Origin: Sediminibacterium goheungense
GTDB taxonomy: Bacteria; Bacteroidota; Bacteroidia; Chitinophagales; Chitinophagaceae
Assembly: GCF_004361915.1 (NCBI RefSeq)
Contig: NZ_SNWP01000010.1
Span: 124,001-188,000, forward strand
Length of the DNA: 64,000 nt
Direction of reading: 5' to 3'
Shown: piece after piece, positions 34,365 through 43,345 of the stretch
Layout of the letters: each line of letters starts with the position of its first letter
Position numbering within the stretch: the first letter of the stretch is position 1
Translations under genes and position numbers: made by a program
The notes under the pieces: model-generated
Told to the model about the DNA's origin: nothing
Seen by the model: only the letters and a program-made list of their open reading frames with translations
Database searches by the model: none

Positions 34365-34440
34365 GGGTTTTAGGCCGATTTAATCCCATATTTCAGAAAA
34401 TTGCTGCAACTTGCATCCCGTTTGCAATTTAAGAAAGATC

Positions 34441-35478
34441 ATGGCTGATTTATCGCAGTTTAACCCCAATGCCGTTGGTAATCCCAACAACAATATTTTC
34501 GGACTCCCTTTTACAGAAGATGATGCCCGTCTCGTAATACTACCCGTACCCTGGGAAGTAACCGTAAGTTATGGAGCCGGTACTGCACGTGCCGCAGAAC
34601 ATATCTTTAAGGCGAGTATACAGGTAGATCTTTTTGATACGGATGTACCCAATGGCTGGAAAGATGGTTTTTACCTGAAAGAAACCAACAAAAAAATATT
34701 GCTGAAAAGCGATTACCTGCGCAAAGAAGCCGAACTCTATATTGATTATATTTCTAAAGGCGATGAAGTTGAGAAGAATAAGTTCATGTGCAAGAGCCTG
34801 AAAGAAATCAATGAAGGTGGCATATTCCTCAACCAGTGGGTATATGATGAAACCAAAGCACTGTTAGACAAAGGCAAAATAGTCGGGCTCCTGGGTGGCG
34901 ACCATAGCACGCCCCTCGGTTTCATGAAAGCCCTTGCCGAAAAACATGGTGAGTTTGGCATATTACAAATTGATGCACACTGCGACCTGCGAAAAGGGTA
35001 TGAGAACTTTGTGTACTCGCATGCTTCTGTGATGTATAATGCACTCACTGAAATTCCACAGATACAGAAATTAGTGCAGGCGGGTATCCGCGATTTATGC
35101 GAGGAAGAATGGGAATACATTTGCAATAGTCAATTCAGGGTTATCACGTATTTCGATAAAAACATCAAAGAGCGCCAGTTCGAAGGTGAAACCTGGAAGC
35201 ATATTGCGGAAGAAATCATCAACCACCTGCCACAGAAAGTATATATCAGTTTCGATATCGATGGTCTTGACAGAAAATATTGCCCTAACACAGGTACACC
35301 GGTACAGGGTGGTTTTGAAACAGAGGAAGTATTGTATCTTTTCAGAAAAATAAAAGAAAGCGGCAGGGAAATCATCGGGTTCGATCTGGTGGAAATTGGC
35401 GTAGGCCAAACAGACTGGGATAGTAATGTGGGCGCCCGTTTATTGTGGAGAATCTGTAACCTGATGGTTAAAAACTAA
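34441..35478 (+). CDS. Arginase/agmatinase family (ureohydrolase) enzyme
   Basis: About 345 residues from ATG 34441. The binuclear manganese motifs are GLLGGDHSTPLG, LQIDAHCDLR and ISFDIDGLDRKYCP, with EIGVGQTDWD near the end. This is the ureohydrolase set used by arginase, agmatinase and formimidoylglutamase. Several residues around DAHCD are atypical for agmatinase, so the substrate is open. It is followed after 6 bp by a small membrane-protein gene, suggesting an operon. Confidence 0.85.
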   Translation: MADLSQFNPNAVGNPNNNIFGLPFTEDDARLVILPVPWEVTVSYGAGTARAAEHIFKASIQVDLFDTDVPNGWKDGFYLKETNKKILLKSDYLRKEAELYIDYISKGDEVEKNKFMCKSLKEINEGGIFLNQWVYDETKALLDKGKIVGLLGGDHSTPLGFMKALAEKHGEFGILQIDAHCDLRKGYENFVYSHASVMYNALTEIPQIQKLVQAGIRDLCEEEWEYICNSQFRVITYFDKNIKERQFEGETWKHIAEEIINHLPQKVYISFDIDGLDRKYCPNTGTPVQGGFETEEVLYLFRKIKESGREIIGFDLVEIGVGQTDWDSNVGARLLWRICNLMVKN

Positions 35479-35484
35479 TACACT

Positions 35485-36054
35485 ATGGCAGGCAGAACCT
35501 ATGATTATGTAGTGGTACTGAAACAGAGAGATTTCAAACTGGTAGATAATATCAGCCTGATGATGTTATTTCTGGCCATTGTGGTTTTAATGGAATCGGC
35601 ACTGACTCCCTTTTCCAATGCATCTGTTTTTCCGGTTACCATTGTAGCACTCATCATCGGTTGGGTGGCTTTTACTTTTGTAAAAAAGAAAAATGGTAAA
35701 ACAGCTTATTTCAGAATCGCCATGCTCTTTGCTGCATGGGGTTTAATGATGACCCTGCCCATGCCCTACACCTGGCTCACTGCTGTATATGTAATAGCAG
35801 CCGTAGCAGAAAAGCAGGTAAAATTTCCGAGAGAAGTGGCTTTCGATGAAGAAGAAGTGGTATTCAATACCTTCCCACGCAGCCATTATCACTGGAGCGA
35901 GTTCAGCAATATTGTACTGAAAGACGGCTTACTAACCATTGATTTTAAAAACAATAAACTCCTACAAAAAGAAATTGATTCCCATGTGCCCCCTCAACTG
36001 GAGCAGGATTTCAATGCTTTCTGTAAGAACAAGATACAAGTGAGTGAGCAGTGA
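35485..36054 (+). CDS. Hypothetical membrane protein next to the ureohydrolase
   Basis: 189 residues with about four N-terminal hydrophobic helices (residues 25-120) and a cytoplasmic tail (KQVKFPREVAFDEEEVVFNTFPRSHYHWSEFSNIVLKDG) that resembles a PH-like or YcxB-like domain found in small membrane proteins. It begins 6 bp after the ureohydrolase gene. The last residues (QVSEQ, stop) are made of GTGAGTG-type heptamer words. Function unknown. Confidence 0.62.
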   Translation: MAGRTYDYVVVLKQRDFKLVDNISLMMLFLAIVVLMESALTPFSNASVFPVTIVALIIGWVAFTFVKKKNGKTAYFRIAMLFAAWGLMMTLPMPYTWLTAVYVIAAVAEKQVKFPREVAFDEEEVVFNTFPRSHYHWSEFSNIVLKDGLLTIDFKNNKLLQKEIDSHVPPQLEQDFNAFCKNKIQVSEQ

Positions 36055-36081
36055 GTGAATAGTGAGTAGTCAGTACTGAGC
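36040..36081. repeat. Heptamer array GTGAGTG/AGTGAGT (6 units)
   Basis: GTGAGTG, AGCAGTG, AGTGAAT, AGTGAGT, AGTCAGT and ACTGAGC. The stop codon of the upstream gene (36052-36054) lies inside it. Complement of the array at 36106-36175. Confidence 0.88.
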
Positions 36082-36105
36082 AGAGAACCCTTATACGCTT
36101 TCACT

Positions 36106-36175
36106 CACTACTGACTACTCACTACTCACCATTGACCATTCACCATTCACCATTGACCATTCACAATTCACTCCC
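36106..36175. repeat. Ten-unit heptamer array ending exactly at a start codon
   Basis: CACTACT, GACTACT, CACTACT, CACCATT, GACCATT, CACCATT twice, GACCATT, CACAATT and CACTCCC: ten units, one register, with the ATG of the radical SAM gene at 36176 being the very next base. Two word families (CACTACT and CACCATT) meet without loss of register. Confidence 0.95.
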
Positions 36176-37483
36176 ATGCCCCAATCACCTTATATTCTCT
36201 ACTCCGATGGTAACGGAAATATTTTTGAAGATACCAGTCTGTATGCGGTGGGTCGTGCAGGATGGGATGCTTTACCGATTCCGGCAGAAGATTGGATTGA
36301 ATTACCTGATGGTGGTAATCTCTATGAATTACCGGGCAGAAGAGGCATTGGTATCGATGTGGTAACGGGTGAAATGCGTTTGTGTGAAAAGGGATGGGCA
36401 GTAGCGGCTTTTATTCCGCCGGCCCATACGGGTTTATATATTGCAGCATATGAAACATTACCCGATGCACCTACACTCCCATTATTCTGTTATACGGCGG
36501 CAGGATGGCTGAACGATAAAACCTATGTACCCGCTGTAAGAATTGAAAAAGATATTCGCCAGGAATGTGCAGGTTATGATGATAAGAAAATAAAAACAGG
36601 TACACAGCAATTACTCGAACACTATCCAGAAAACAGACTGGTAAAGCACCTGATGGAAAACTGCTGTATGACATACAATTGTCCGGCAGCCAGAAACTTT
36701 TCTTTGTCACGTTGGGAATGTCCTGTTCCTACCTCCCCTGCCTGTAATGCCAACTGCGTAGGTTGTATTTCTTTCCAACCGGAAGAGGAAACCATTGTAT
36801 CTACACAGGATCGCCTCACGTTTAAACCGATGGCCGAAGAGATTGTAGAGTTTACGGTACCGCATTTAATGAATGCTCCTTTTCCGATTGTGAGTTTTGG
36901 TCAGGGTTGTGAGGGAGAACCATTGCTCATGTGGGAGACCATCCGACAAGCCATTATAGAAATCAGGAAACATACCGACAGAGGAAGTATCAATATCAAC
37001 ACCAATGGTTCCAAACCCGATGCGGTAAAAGCATTATGCGAAGCAGGTCTCAATAGTATCCGTGTAAGTACCAACTCGGCCCGTAAACATATTTACGAAC
37101 CCTATTACAGACCCAACAACTATCAGTTCGAAGACATTATCGAGAGTCTGAAAGTGATGAGAAGTTATGGTGGCTGGGCCAGTATCAATTATTTTGTATT
37201 TCCCGGCATGACCGATAGTGTGGAAGAATATGAAGCTTTACGCAAGCTCATTATCGATACAGATTTATCGATGATACAGTGGCGTAATTTCAATATCGAT
37301 CCGGATTGGTATATGGGCAGAATGGGAGTACATGAGACCGGAGAAATGCTGGGTGTGAAACAATTGATGAGTCTCATCCGGGAAGAGTTTCCCAAAGTTA
37401 AATTCGGGTATTTCAATCCGCCCATGGAGAGAATCAAAGGCAATTACGATCAGCATTTTGCAGGTGCTGAATTATATCAATAG
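36176..37483 (+). CDS. Radical SAM protein
   Basis: 435 residues. A roughly 170-residue N-terminal region of unknown fold precedes the SAM cluster motif CNANCVGC (Cys190, Cys194, Cys197). Barrel motifs follow: SFGQGCEGEPLL (glycine-rich, SAM contact), NINTNGS, SIRVSTNSA and INYFVFPGMTDS. Other Cys (CCMTYNC near 163-169) could hold a second cluster. The substrate is unknown. The ATG touches the last heptamer of an intergenic array, leaving no leader space. It is followed 14 bp later by an EamA transporter. Confidence 0.82.
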   Translation: MPQSPYILYSDGNGNIFEDTSLYAVGRAGWDALPIPAEDWIELPDGGNLYELPGRRGIGIDVVTGEMRLCEKGWAVAAFIPPAHTGLYIAAYETLPDAPTLPLFCYTAAGWLNDKTYVPAVRIEKDIRQECAGYDDKKIKTGTQQLLEHYPENRLVKHLMENCCMTYNCPAARNFSLSRWECPVPTSPACNANCVGCISFQPEEETIVSTQDRLTFKPMAEEIVEFTVPHLMNAPFPIVSFGQGCEGEPLLMWETIRQAIIEIRKHTDRGSININTNGSKPDAVKALCEAGLNSIRVSTNSARKHIYEPYYRPNNYQFEDIIESLKVMRSYGGWASINYFVFPGMTDSVEEYEALRKLIIDTDLSMIQWRNFNIDPDWYMGRMGVHETGEMLGVKQLMSLIREEFPKVKFGYFNPPMERIKGNYDQHFAGAELYQ

Positions 37484-37497
37484 CAGCAAAGGCAGGT

Positions 37498-38415
37498 ATG
37501 CATCCAGCTAAAAAAGATTATTATACCGGCATTGCATTGGCCGTACTTGCTACCATTATCTGGTCAGGCAACTTTGTGATCTCCAGGGCCGTCAACCAAC
37601 AAATACCACCGGTAAGCCTGGCATTCTATCGTTGGGCACTTGCTACGGTTTTAATTGCCCCCTTGGCTTATAAAAAGTTTACGGAACAAAAACAGATCGT
37701 ATTTCAAAACTGGAAATACCTGTTCTGGGTATCGCTAAGTGGTATTACTTTGTTCAACACTTTTGTATATGTAGCGGGGCATTATACTTCTGCTATTAAT
37801 ATGGCCTTGATCGGTACCACATCCTCTCCCATTTTTGCAACGGTGATGGCTATTATTTTCTTAAAGGAAAGACTGAATATTTTTCGCATCACAGGTATAC
37901 TCATCTGTATCGCAGGTATTATCCTGTTATTGTCGCAGGGCAGTTGGGAGAAACTGGCTTCTTTCACATTCTCAACCGGAGATCTGTGGATCCTGGCAGG
38001 CGCGCTGGCTTTTGCAGTGTATAATATCCTGGTCAGAAAAAAACCTGCAGGCATCACACCGGTAAACTTTCTGTTTGTGATTTTTTTCTTCGGAACACTT
38101 CTACTGTTACCTGCGTATATCATTGAACGCAATCTCACACCAGCTGTTCAGTGGAACGGAAGTATTATCGGCTCTGTTGTTTATCTGGGTCTGGGCACTT
38201 CTGTTATTTCATTTCTCTGCTGGAATGCTGCACTGCAAAAATTAGGAACGGGCACTACGGTATTGTTTGGTAACCTCATCCCCATCTTCAGCACACTCGA
38301 AGCTGTGTGGCTGCTGGGAGAAAAAATTACCGATATACATATCATCAGCGGCCTGCTTGTGATTGGTGGCCTTATATTGGCGAATACCATGCAGCGTAAG
38401 AAAACAAATGCATAA
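37498..38415 (+). CDS. EamA/DMT-family transporter
   Basis: 305 residues, ten hydrophobic helices as two EamA repeats (about residues 10-145 and 160-295). The first contains FVISRAVNQQIPPVSLAFYRWALATVL, the second LWILAGALAFAVYNILVRKK and SFLCWNAALQKLG. It probably exports a small metabolite. It starts 14 bp after the radical SAM gene and is followed 8 bp later by an MFS gene, so the three could form an operon. Confidence 0.87.
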   Translation: MHPAKKDYYTGIALAVLATIIWSGNFVISRAVNQQIPPVSLAFYRWALATVLIAPLAYKKFTEQKQIVFQNWKYLFWVSLSGITLFNTFVYVAGHYTSAINMALIGTTSSPIFATVMAIIFLKERLNIFRITGILICIAGIILLLSQGSWEKLASFTFSTGDLWILAGALAFAVYNILVRKKPAGITPVNFLFVIFFFGTLLLLPAYIIERNLTPAVQWNGSIIGSVVYLGLGTSVISFLCWNAALQKLGTGTTVLFGNLIPIFSTLEAVWLLGEKITDIHIISGLLVIGGLILANTMQRKKTNA

Positions 38416-38423
38416 CCTACAGT

Positions 38424-39644
38424 ATGAAGGTAAAAACATCATCCACTGTTCCTGCCTATATACTACCTGTAATTGTTGTATCGCAGTTTGCCGGCACCTC
38501 TGTATGGTTTGCAGGTAATGCCATACTACCTGCCCTGCAGTCTCTTTATCATTTCCCTGAACAGATGCTGGGCAATATTACCATTGCTGTGCAGTTGGGT
38601 TTTATTACAGGCACTTTATTATTTGCCCTGCTTACCATTGCCGACAGATTTTCGCCGGTAAAAGTGTTTATGCTTTCTGCTTTACTGGCTGCTGCTTTTA
38701 ACCTCCTGCTATTATTCACAGAAGGCCATGTATCATCCATACTAACCCTGCGTTTCTTCACCGGTTTTTTTCTGGCCGGTGTGTATCCTGTAGGCATGAA
38801 GATAGCGGCTGATTGGTTTGCGGCCAATCTCGGCAAGGCCCTTGGTTTTCTGGTCGGCGCATTGGTAGCAGGGAAAGCGGTTCCCCATTTATTAAAAGGA
38901 TTGGGTGATACATCCATGTGGAAAGAAGTGATCATCTACACTTCCTGTATGGCCGCTGCCGGCGGATTACTGGTAGGCTTATGGATAAAAAACGGACCAC
39001 ACAGAACCCAGGGCAAAAAACTTTCCTTTCATAACCTGTCATCACTGTTTCAACAGAAAGATTTTAAAGCGGCGGCATGGGGTTATTTCGGACATATGTG
39101 GGAGCTCTACACTTTCTGGGCCTTTGTACCCATCATGATCGGCTGGTATAATCTTCAGCATCATACAGAACTGAACATATCTCTCTGGTCCTTTATCATT
39201 ATCGGTGCAGGTGCATTGAGTTGTATCCTCGGTGGTTATTTATCACGCAGTATGGGCAGCGCAAAAATTGCTTTCATCAGTTTATCCGGATCAGGTATTT
39301 GTTGTTTGTTCGCACCTTTGTTTTTTGTAGTAAGTCCTCCTCTCTTCTTAACGGCATTGTTGTGCTGGGGTTGTTTGGTGATTGCAGATTCTCCACAGTT
39401 CTCTGCACTGGTTTCTCAAACGGCAGAGAGCAGCCGTAAAGGAACGGCACTAACACTGGTTACTTCCATCGGTTTTGCTATTACCATTATCAGTATAGAG
39501 ATTATGAGTTATGTGGTAACAGCGAACGCAAGTATGATGCCCTGGTTACAGGATCATAAAGAAATCAGTTTGCTCTTACTGGCACCCGGCCCCCTATTCG
39601 GGTTATTGAGCATGCGCTCATTATTGAAGAAGTACATGCCTTGA
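38424..39644 (+). CDS. MFS transporter
   Basis: 406 residues with about twelve hydrophobic helices. The loop DRFSPVKVFMLSALLAA after helix 2 is a weak version of the MFS motif A. Helix 4 and 5 contain LRFFTGFFLAGVYPVGMKIAADW, similar to cyanate/nitrate or sugar-phosphate type MFS members. Substrate unknown. Starts 8 bp after the EamA gene, hence the same transcript is likely. Confidence 0.85.
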   Translation: MKVKTSSTVPAYILPVIVVSQFAGTSVWFAGNAILPALQSLYHFPEQMLGNITIAVQLGFITGTLLFALLTIADRFSPVKVFMLSALLAAAFNLLLLFTEGHVSSILTLRFFTGFFLAGVYPVGMKIAADWFAANLGKALGFLVGALVAGKAVPHLLKGLGDTSMWKEVIIYTSCMAAAGGLLVGLWIKNGPHRTQGKKLSFHNLSSLFQQKDFKAAAWGYFGHMWELYTFWAFVPIMIGWYNLQHHTELNISLWSFIIIGAGALSCILGGYLSRSMGSAKIAFISLSGSGICCLFAPLFFVVSPPLFLTALLCWGCLVIADSPQFSALVSQTAESSRKGTALTLVTSIGFAITIISIEIMSYVVTANASMMPWLQDHKEISLLLLAPGPLFGLLSMRSLLKKYMP

Positions 39645-39798
39645 TCAATATAGAAATCCTCCCCTTCTTCCCTTCTCCATGCGAAAAGCGCCGCACTTAA
39701 TACTGTCTGCATTAAATACATTCTTTTGCAGGGAAAAATGGAGTGATGAATTTTAGTTCTATGCGGAAGAACCGTTAATTAAATTATCTTGCCGATCA

Positions 39799-40566
39799 AT
39801 GGATATTGTCACGATTATTTTACTCTGTATTGCCGCATTCAGCGCCGGTTTTGTGGATGCGATTGTTGGGGGTGGAGGATTGATTCAGACTCCTGCTGCT
39901 TTGGTTTTATTACCCGATATGCCGGTTTCTACTGTCATCGGTTCTCTTAAAATACCTTCTTTCAGCGGCACTTTCTTTGCAGCGCGGCAATACCTGAAAC
40001 GGGTACAGATGAATTGGTCCTTAACGGCCATGATGTGCATCACCGCTTTCCTCGCAGCATTCGCCGGATCGGAACTGTTAACCATTGTGAGCAACCGTTT
40101 TATGAAACCGGTTATTTTTATTGTGCTTATCCTCGTAGCCATCTATACCTACAGTAAGAAAAATTTCGGCCAACAGGTCATCAAACAACACAGCGCTAAA
40201 AAAACCATTGGTCTCAGTCTGATCATCAGTCTGATCATTGGTTTTTATGATGGTTTTATCGGTCCGGGTGCCGGCAGTTTTCTGGTGCTGGCCTTCATTG
40301 CCATTCTCGGTTTCGATTTCATGCAGGCCAGTGCCCATGCAAAAATGGTGAACCTTTCTACCAATCTGGGGTCAATTGTTTTGTTTTTGTTAAAAGGAAG
40401 CATCCTCTGGAGTGTAGCCCTACCCATGGCCATCAGCAATGCCATCGGCGGCATCCTTGGTGCCCGTCTCGCCCTGCAAAAAGGCAACCGCTTTATCCGC
40501 ATCTTCTTCCTGCTCGTAGTTACGGCTACTTTGCTCAGGTTTGGATATGATGTGTTTTTTTCGTGA
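39799..40566 (+). CDS. Sulfite exporter TauE/SafE-family membrane protein (TSUP)
   Basis: 255 residues with seven to eight hydrophobic helices and two TSUP repeats. The first repeat carries FSAGFVDAIVGGGGLIQTPA and the second FYDGFIGPGAGSFLV, the typical glycine-rich signatures. It probably transports a sulfur-containing or other organic anion. A TATCTTGC box ends 6 bases before the ATG. Its stop codon lies inside the first unit of a 15-copy GTGAGTA array. Confidence 0.85.
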   Translation: MDIVTIILLCIAAFSAGFVDAIVGGGGLIQTPAALVLLPDMPVSTVIGSLKIPSFSGTFFAARQYLKRVQMNWSLTAMMCITAFLAAFAGSELLTIVSNRFMKPVIFIVLILVAIYTYSKKNFGQQVIKQHSAKKTIGLSLIISLIIGFYDGFIGPGAGSFLVLAFIAILGFDFMQASAHAKMVNLSTNLGSIVLFLLKGSILWSVALPMAISNAIGGILGARLALQKGNRFIRIFFLLVVTATLLRFGYDVFFS

Positions 40567-40667
40567 GCAGTGAGTAGTGAGTAGTGAGTAGTGAGTAGTG
40601 AGTAGTGAGTAGTGAGTAGTGAGTAGTGAGTAGTGAGTAGTGAGTAGTGAGTAGTGAGTAGTGAGTA
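40563..40667. repeat. Fifteen-unit GTGAGTA array
   Basis: Fifteen head-to-tail copies of GTGAGTA (the first reads GTGAGCA) without any slip. The TGA stop of the TSUP gene (40564-40566) is inside the first unit. Confidence 0.98.
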
Positions 40668-40909
40668 CACGAAAACTTGGCCCTGATAACCCTTATTGCG
40701 CAAGCACAATAATTTTTTTTCATTGACCACTCACTACTGACTACTCACTCTTCTTCATTCACAATTCACCATTGACCATTCACCACTCACTACTCACTAC
40801 TCACTACTCACTAAATTAACCTTTATTTATACCCCAAAAGTGGATTACTAAGCTGTCTGGCATGTAATTTTCAACATTATTCATAGTCGCAAGGCTTCGT
40901 TGTACATTT
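40567..40909. other. 343-bp gene-free region filled by two opposing heptamer arrays
   Basis: The array at 40563-40667, a unique core of about 57 bp (40668-40724) and a second array at 40725-40815 leave about 94 bp before the TonB-like gene. A TACATTTA -7-like box lies at 40903-40910. I see no coding frame of its own; reading frames here consist only of repeat-encoded residues. Confidence 0.8.
40725..40815. repeat. Thirteen-unit inverted heptamer array (CACTACT, CACCATT, GACCATT)
   Basis: Thirteen words in one register: GACCACT, CACTACT, GACTACT, CACTCTT, CTTCATT, CACAATT, CACCATT, GACCATT, CACCACT, CACTACT three times and CACTAAA. The CACTACT words are complementary to the GTGAGTA array upstream. 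Confidence 0.93.
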
Positions 40910-40927
40910 ATGCATAATACTACCGGC

Positions 40928-41806
40928 ATGACCATTGATTTTGAAAAAGAGAAGAATATCAAGGCATCGGTCATTACACTGGCCATATGTGGTCTGCTGT
41001 TCCTGCTTTTTTTCTTCCTGCAATGGAGCCTGCCACAGATTCCCCAGCCCGATTATGGTGAAGGCATAGAAGTAAACCTGGGCAACAGCGAAACAGGTTT
41101 TGGCGATGTGGCCCCTCAGATACCCGGCGAACCTGCAGCAACTGAAGAAATAAAAACCAGTCCGGTAGCAGCGGCACCCGTAACCAGTCAGACCAATATC
41201 ACCGGCGATGAAAATGAAGCAGATGATGCGCCTGTTGTAAACAAAACCATTAACAAGCCTGCTACCAAGCCGGTGAGCGATATCAAACCAACTGTTACCA
41301 AACCGATCACCAACAATAGCACACCTACCCCACCTGCTCCCAAACCCAAAGCCGTGTTCAATGGCGGAACCACAGCGGGTACCGGCGGTAATCGTGCAGA
41401 CAGCTACAATGGCGTCCGCGATCAGGGTATTGCGGGTGGTAAGGGCGACCAGGGGAAACCCAACGGTAATCCCAATTCAGACAGTTATACCGGTAATGAT
41501 GCCAGTGGCAATGGTGGTGCAGGTGGTTCTGGAGGTGTCAGCATCAGAAACGGATTAGATGGCCGACGCATTACAAAGCTCCCATCCTTTGAAGATGATT
41601 TTAATGAAAATGCAAAAGTAGCCGTTGATATTACCGTAGATAAATCAGGCAATGTAACCATGGCTGTGGTCAACCCACGCGGTACCACCACCACCAATCA
41701 GAATATCCGCAATATCGCACTCCGCAAAGCCCGTTCCCTCAAACTCAATGCCGGCACCGCCGAAGAACAAACAGGAACGCTGGTGTTTAGCTTTAAGCTG
41801 AAGTAA
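40928..41806 (+). CDS. TonB-like/energy-transducer protein with Gly-rich linker
   Basis: About 292 residues from ATG 40928. ATG 40910 overlaps the -7-like box TACATTTA and is less likely. One N-terminal transmembrane helix (VITLAICGLLFLLFFFLQW) is followed by a long Pro/Thr/Gly-rich linker (residues 55-200) and a C-terminal beta-rich domain (AKVAVDITVDKSGNVTMAVVNPRGTT...LVFSFKLK) resembling a TonB C-terminal or ExbD-partner domain. It probably spans the periplasm. No exbB/exbD or tonB-dependent receptor gene is nearby. Confidence 0.72.
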   Translation: MTIDFEKEKNIKASVITLAICGLLFLLFFFLQWSLPQIPQPDYGEGIEVNLGNSETGFGDVAPQIPGEPAATEEIKTSPVAAAPVTSQTNITGDENEADDAPVVNKTINKPATKPVSDIKPTVTKPITNNSTPTPPAPKPKAVFNGGTTAGTGGNRADSYNGVRDQGIAGGKGDQGKPNGNPNSDSYTGNDASGNGGAGGSGGVSIRNGLDGRRITKLPSFEDDFNENAKVAVDITVDKSGNVTMAVVNPRGTTTTNQNIRNIALRKARSLKLNAGTAEEQTGTLVFSFKLK

Positions 41807-41812
41807 ACAGAG

Positions 41813-41931
41813 AAATAAGGAATAAGAAATAAGGAATCAGGAAGGAGATTTTGGATTTCAGATAGCTGATTTAATATCAAACATCCGACATCCGACATCC
41901 GAGATCATACATCTGCCATCTGAAATCTGCC
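41813..41931. repeat. Seventeen-unit heptamer array joining several word families
   Basis: Seventeen consecutive 7-nt words without slip: AAATAAG, GAATAAG, AAATAAG, GAATCAG, GAAGGAG, ATTTTGG, ATTTCAG, ATAGCTG, ATTTAAT, ATCAAAC, ATCCGAC twice, ATCCGAG, ATCATAC, ATCTGCC, ATCTGAA and ATCTGCC. The words change gradually from A-rich to ATCxxxC type within one register. It lies between the TonB-like gene and folC. Confidence 0.88.
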
Positions 41932-41963
41932 ATAACTTCCCTATTTCTTATTTTCTTTGCCGT

Positions 41964-43271
41964 ATGATGAGTTATGCTGAAGCAATTGATTATCTGTTTA
42001 CCCGGCTGCCGATGTTTAGCAGGTTGGGGGCAGCTGCATATAAGAAGGATTTGACCAATACTATTTTACTCTGTGAGGCATTGGGTAATCCACAGCAGCA
42101 TTTTAAATCCATTCATATTGCAGGCACCAATGGTAAGGGTTCTACCAGTCATATGCTGGCTGCTATTTTGCAAACAGGTGGTTATAAAACAGGATTGTAT
42201 ACTTCCCCTCACCTGAAAGATTTTCGTGAAAGAATCAAAGTGAATGGCGATATGTGTTCGGAGGAGTTTGTGGTACGTTTCACAGAACGCATTCAACCAT
42301 TGATTGAGTCGATTGAACCCTCATTTTTTGAAATCACCGTAGCCATGGCTTTCTGCTGGTTTGCTGAACAGCAGGTGGATATTGCAGTAATTGAAACCGG
42401 ACTGGGTGGTCGTCTCGACAGCACCAATATTATTAGACCCGAACTCAGTATCATTACCAATATTGGCTGGGACCATATGAATATGCTGGGCAATACGCTG
42501 CCGGAAATTGCGGGAGAAAAAGCAGGCATCATTAAAAAAGGAATACCCGTAGTCATTGGTGAATGGTTACCGGAAACCAAACCTGTTTTCGAACAAAAAT
42601 ATGCAACTGTTAATGAAGAGCTGGCTGCAAAACCCACGCTGGTATTTGCTTCGGAAGAAAGATGGGTGAGCGACTGGACCTATGAGCACCATATGATTAG
42701 TATCACCATAGCCGATAAACACACTGATAACAGACAGCATTTTCAGCTTGACCTGCCCGGTATCTATCAGCATAAAAACCTGATCACGGTACTGGCTGCA
42801 GCGCATGAACTGGAAAAGCAGGGATGGCATTGCGCATTACCTGTTATACAGGAAGCCCTCAAACAGGTAAAAAAGAAAACGGGTTTACATGGCAGATGGG
42901 AACTGATTCACCAGCACCCTTCTGTGATACTGGACGTTGGACATAATGTTGACGGTATCAAAGCCATCCGCGAACAGCTGGAGCATTGTAACTATCAGCA
43001 CCTGCATATTATTATCGGTATGGTAAAAGATAAGGATATTGATGCCGTACTGGCCCTGTTGCCCAAACATGCTTCCTATCATTTTACACAGGCGCAGATA
43101 CCCCGGGCATTGGATGCCATGAGCCTGCAGCAACAAGCTGCTGCATTCGAATTGAACGGCCCTGTATACACAGATGTCAATACCGCCTTACAGGAAGTAC
43201 GCACAAAAGCCGCATCTGATGATCTCATTCTGGTCTGCGGCAGCGTTTTCCTCGTTGGGGAAGTGGGCTGA
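41964..43271 (+). CDS. folC: Folylpolyglutamate synthase/dihydrofolate synthase
   Basis: 435 residues of the Mur-ligase superfamily. The P-loop is HIAGTNGKGSTSHMLAAIL (ATP binding), followed by TGLYTSPHLKDFRERIKVNG, ITNIGWDHMNMLGNTLPEIAGEKAGIIKKGIPVV and the C-terminal GRWELIHQHPSVILDVGHNVDG. It adds glutamate to dihydropteroate and folates in the cytoplasm. Upstream is a 17-unit heptamer array; downstream, two bases after the stop, another begins. Confidence 0.93.
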   Translation: MMSYAEAIDYLFTRLPMFSRLGAAAYKKDLTNTILLCEALGNPQQHFKSIHIAGTNGKGSTSHMLAAILQTGGYKTGLYTSPHLKDFRERIKVNGDMCSEEFVVRFTERIQPLIESIEPSFFEITVAMAFCWFAEQQVDIAVIETGLGGRLDSTNIIRPELSIITNIGWDHMNMLGNTLPEIAGEKAGIIKKGIPVVIGEWLPETKPVFEQKYATVNEELAAKPTLVFASEERWVSDWTYEHHMISITIADKHTDNRQHFQLDLPGIYQHKNLITVLAAAHELEKQGWHCALPVIQEALKQVKKKTGLHGRWELIHQHPSVILDVGHNVDGIKAIREQLEHCNYQHLHIIIGMVKDKDIDAVLALLPKHASYHFTQAQIPRALDAMSLQQQAAAFELNGPVYTDVNTALQEVRTKAASDDLILVCGSVFLVGEVG

Positions 43272-43273
43272 AG

Positions 43274-43308
43274 GCGGTGAATGGTGAATGGTCAATGGTG
43301 AATGAAGA
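43274..43308. repeat. Heptamer array GCGGTGA/ATGGTGA/ATGGTCA
   Basis: GCGGTGA, ATGGTGA, ATGGTCA, ATGGTGA and ATGAAGA in register, just downstream of folC. Complement at 43325-43345. Confidence 0.82.
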
Positions 43309-43324
43309 AGGGTTCGCATACATA

Positions 43325-43345
43325 AAATTCACCATTCACGCCCCA
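43325..43345. repeat. Short inverted heptamer words overlapping the NUDIX stop
   Basis: AAATTCA, CCATTCA and CGCCCCA. The stop codon of the NUDIX gene (complement of 43336-43338) lies in the second word. Same C-terminal word CGCCCC as in the ABC ATPase array at 44618. Confidence 0.7.

Noticed and set aside
40245..40730. Frames encoding repeated SLLTTHY residues on the minus strand
   Set aside because: They are read only from the GTGAGTA array and share no codon or start features with real genes.
40563..40815. CRISPR-like array at GTGAGTA and CACTACT repeats
   Set aside because: The units are 7 nt with no unique spacers, no leader and no cas genes in the window.
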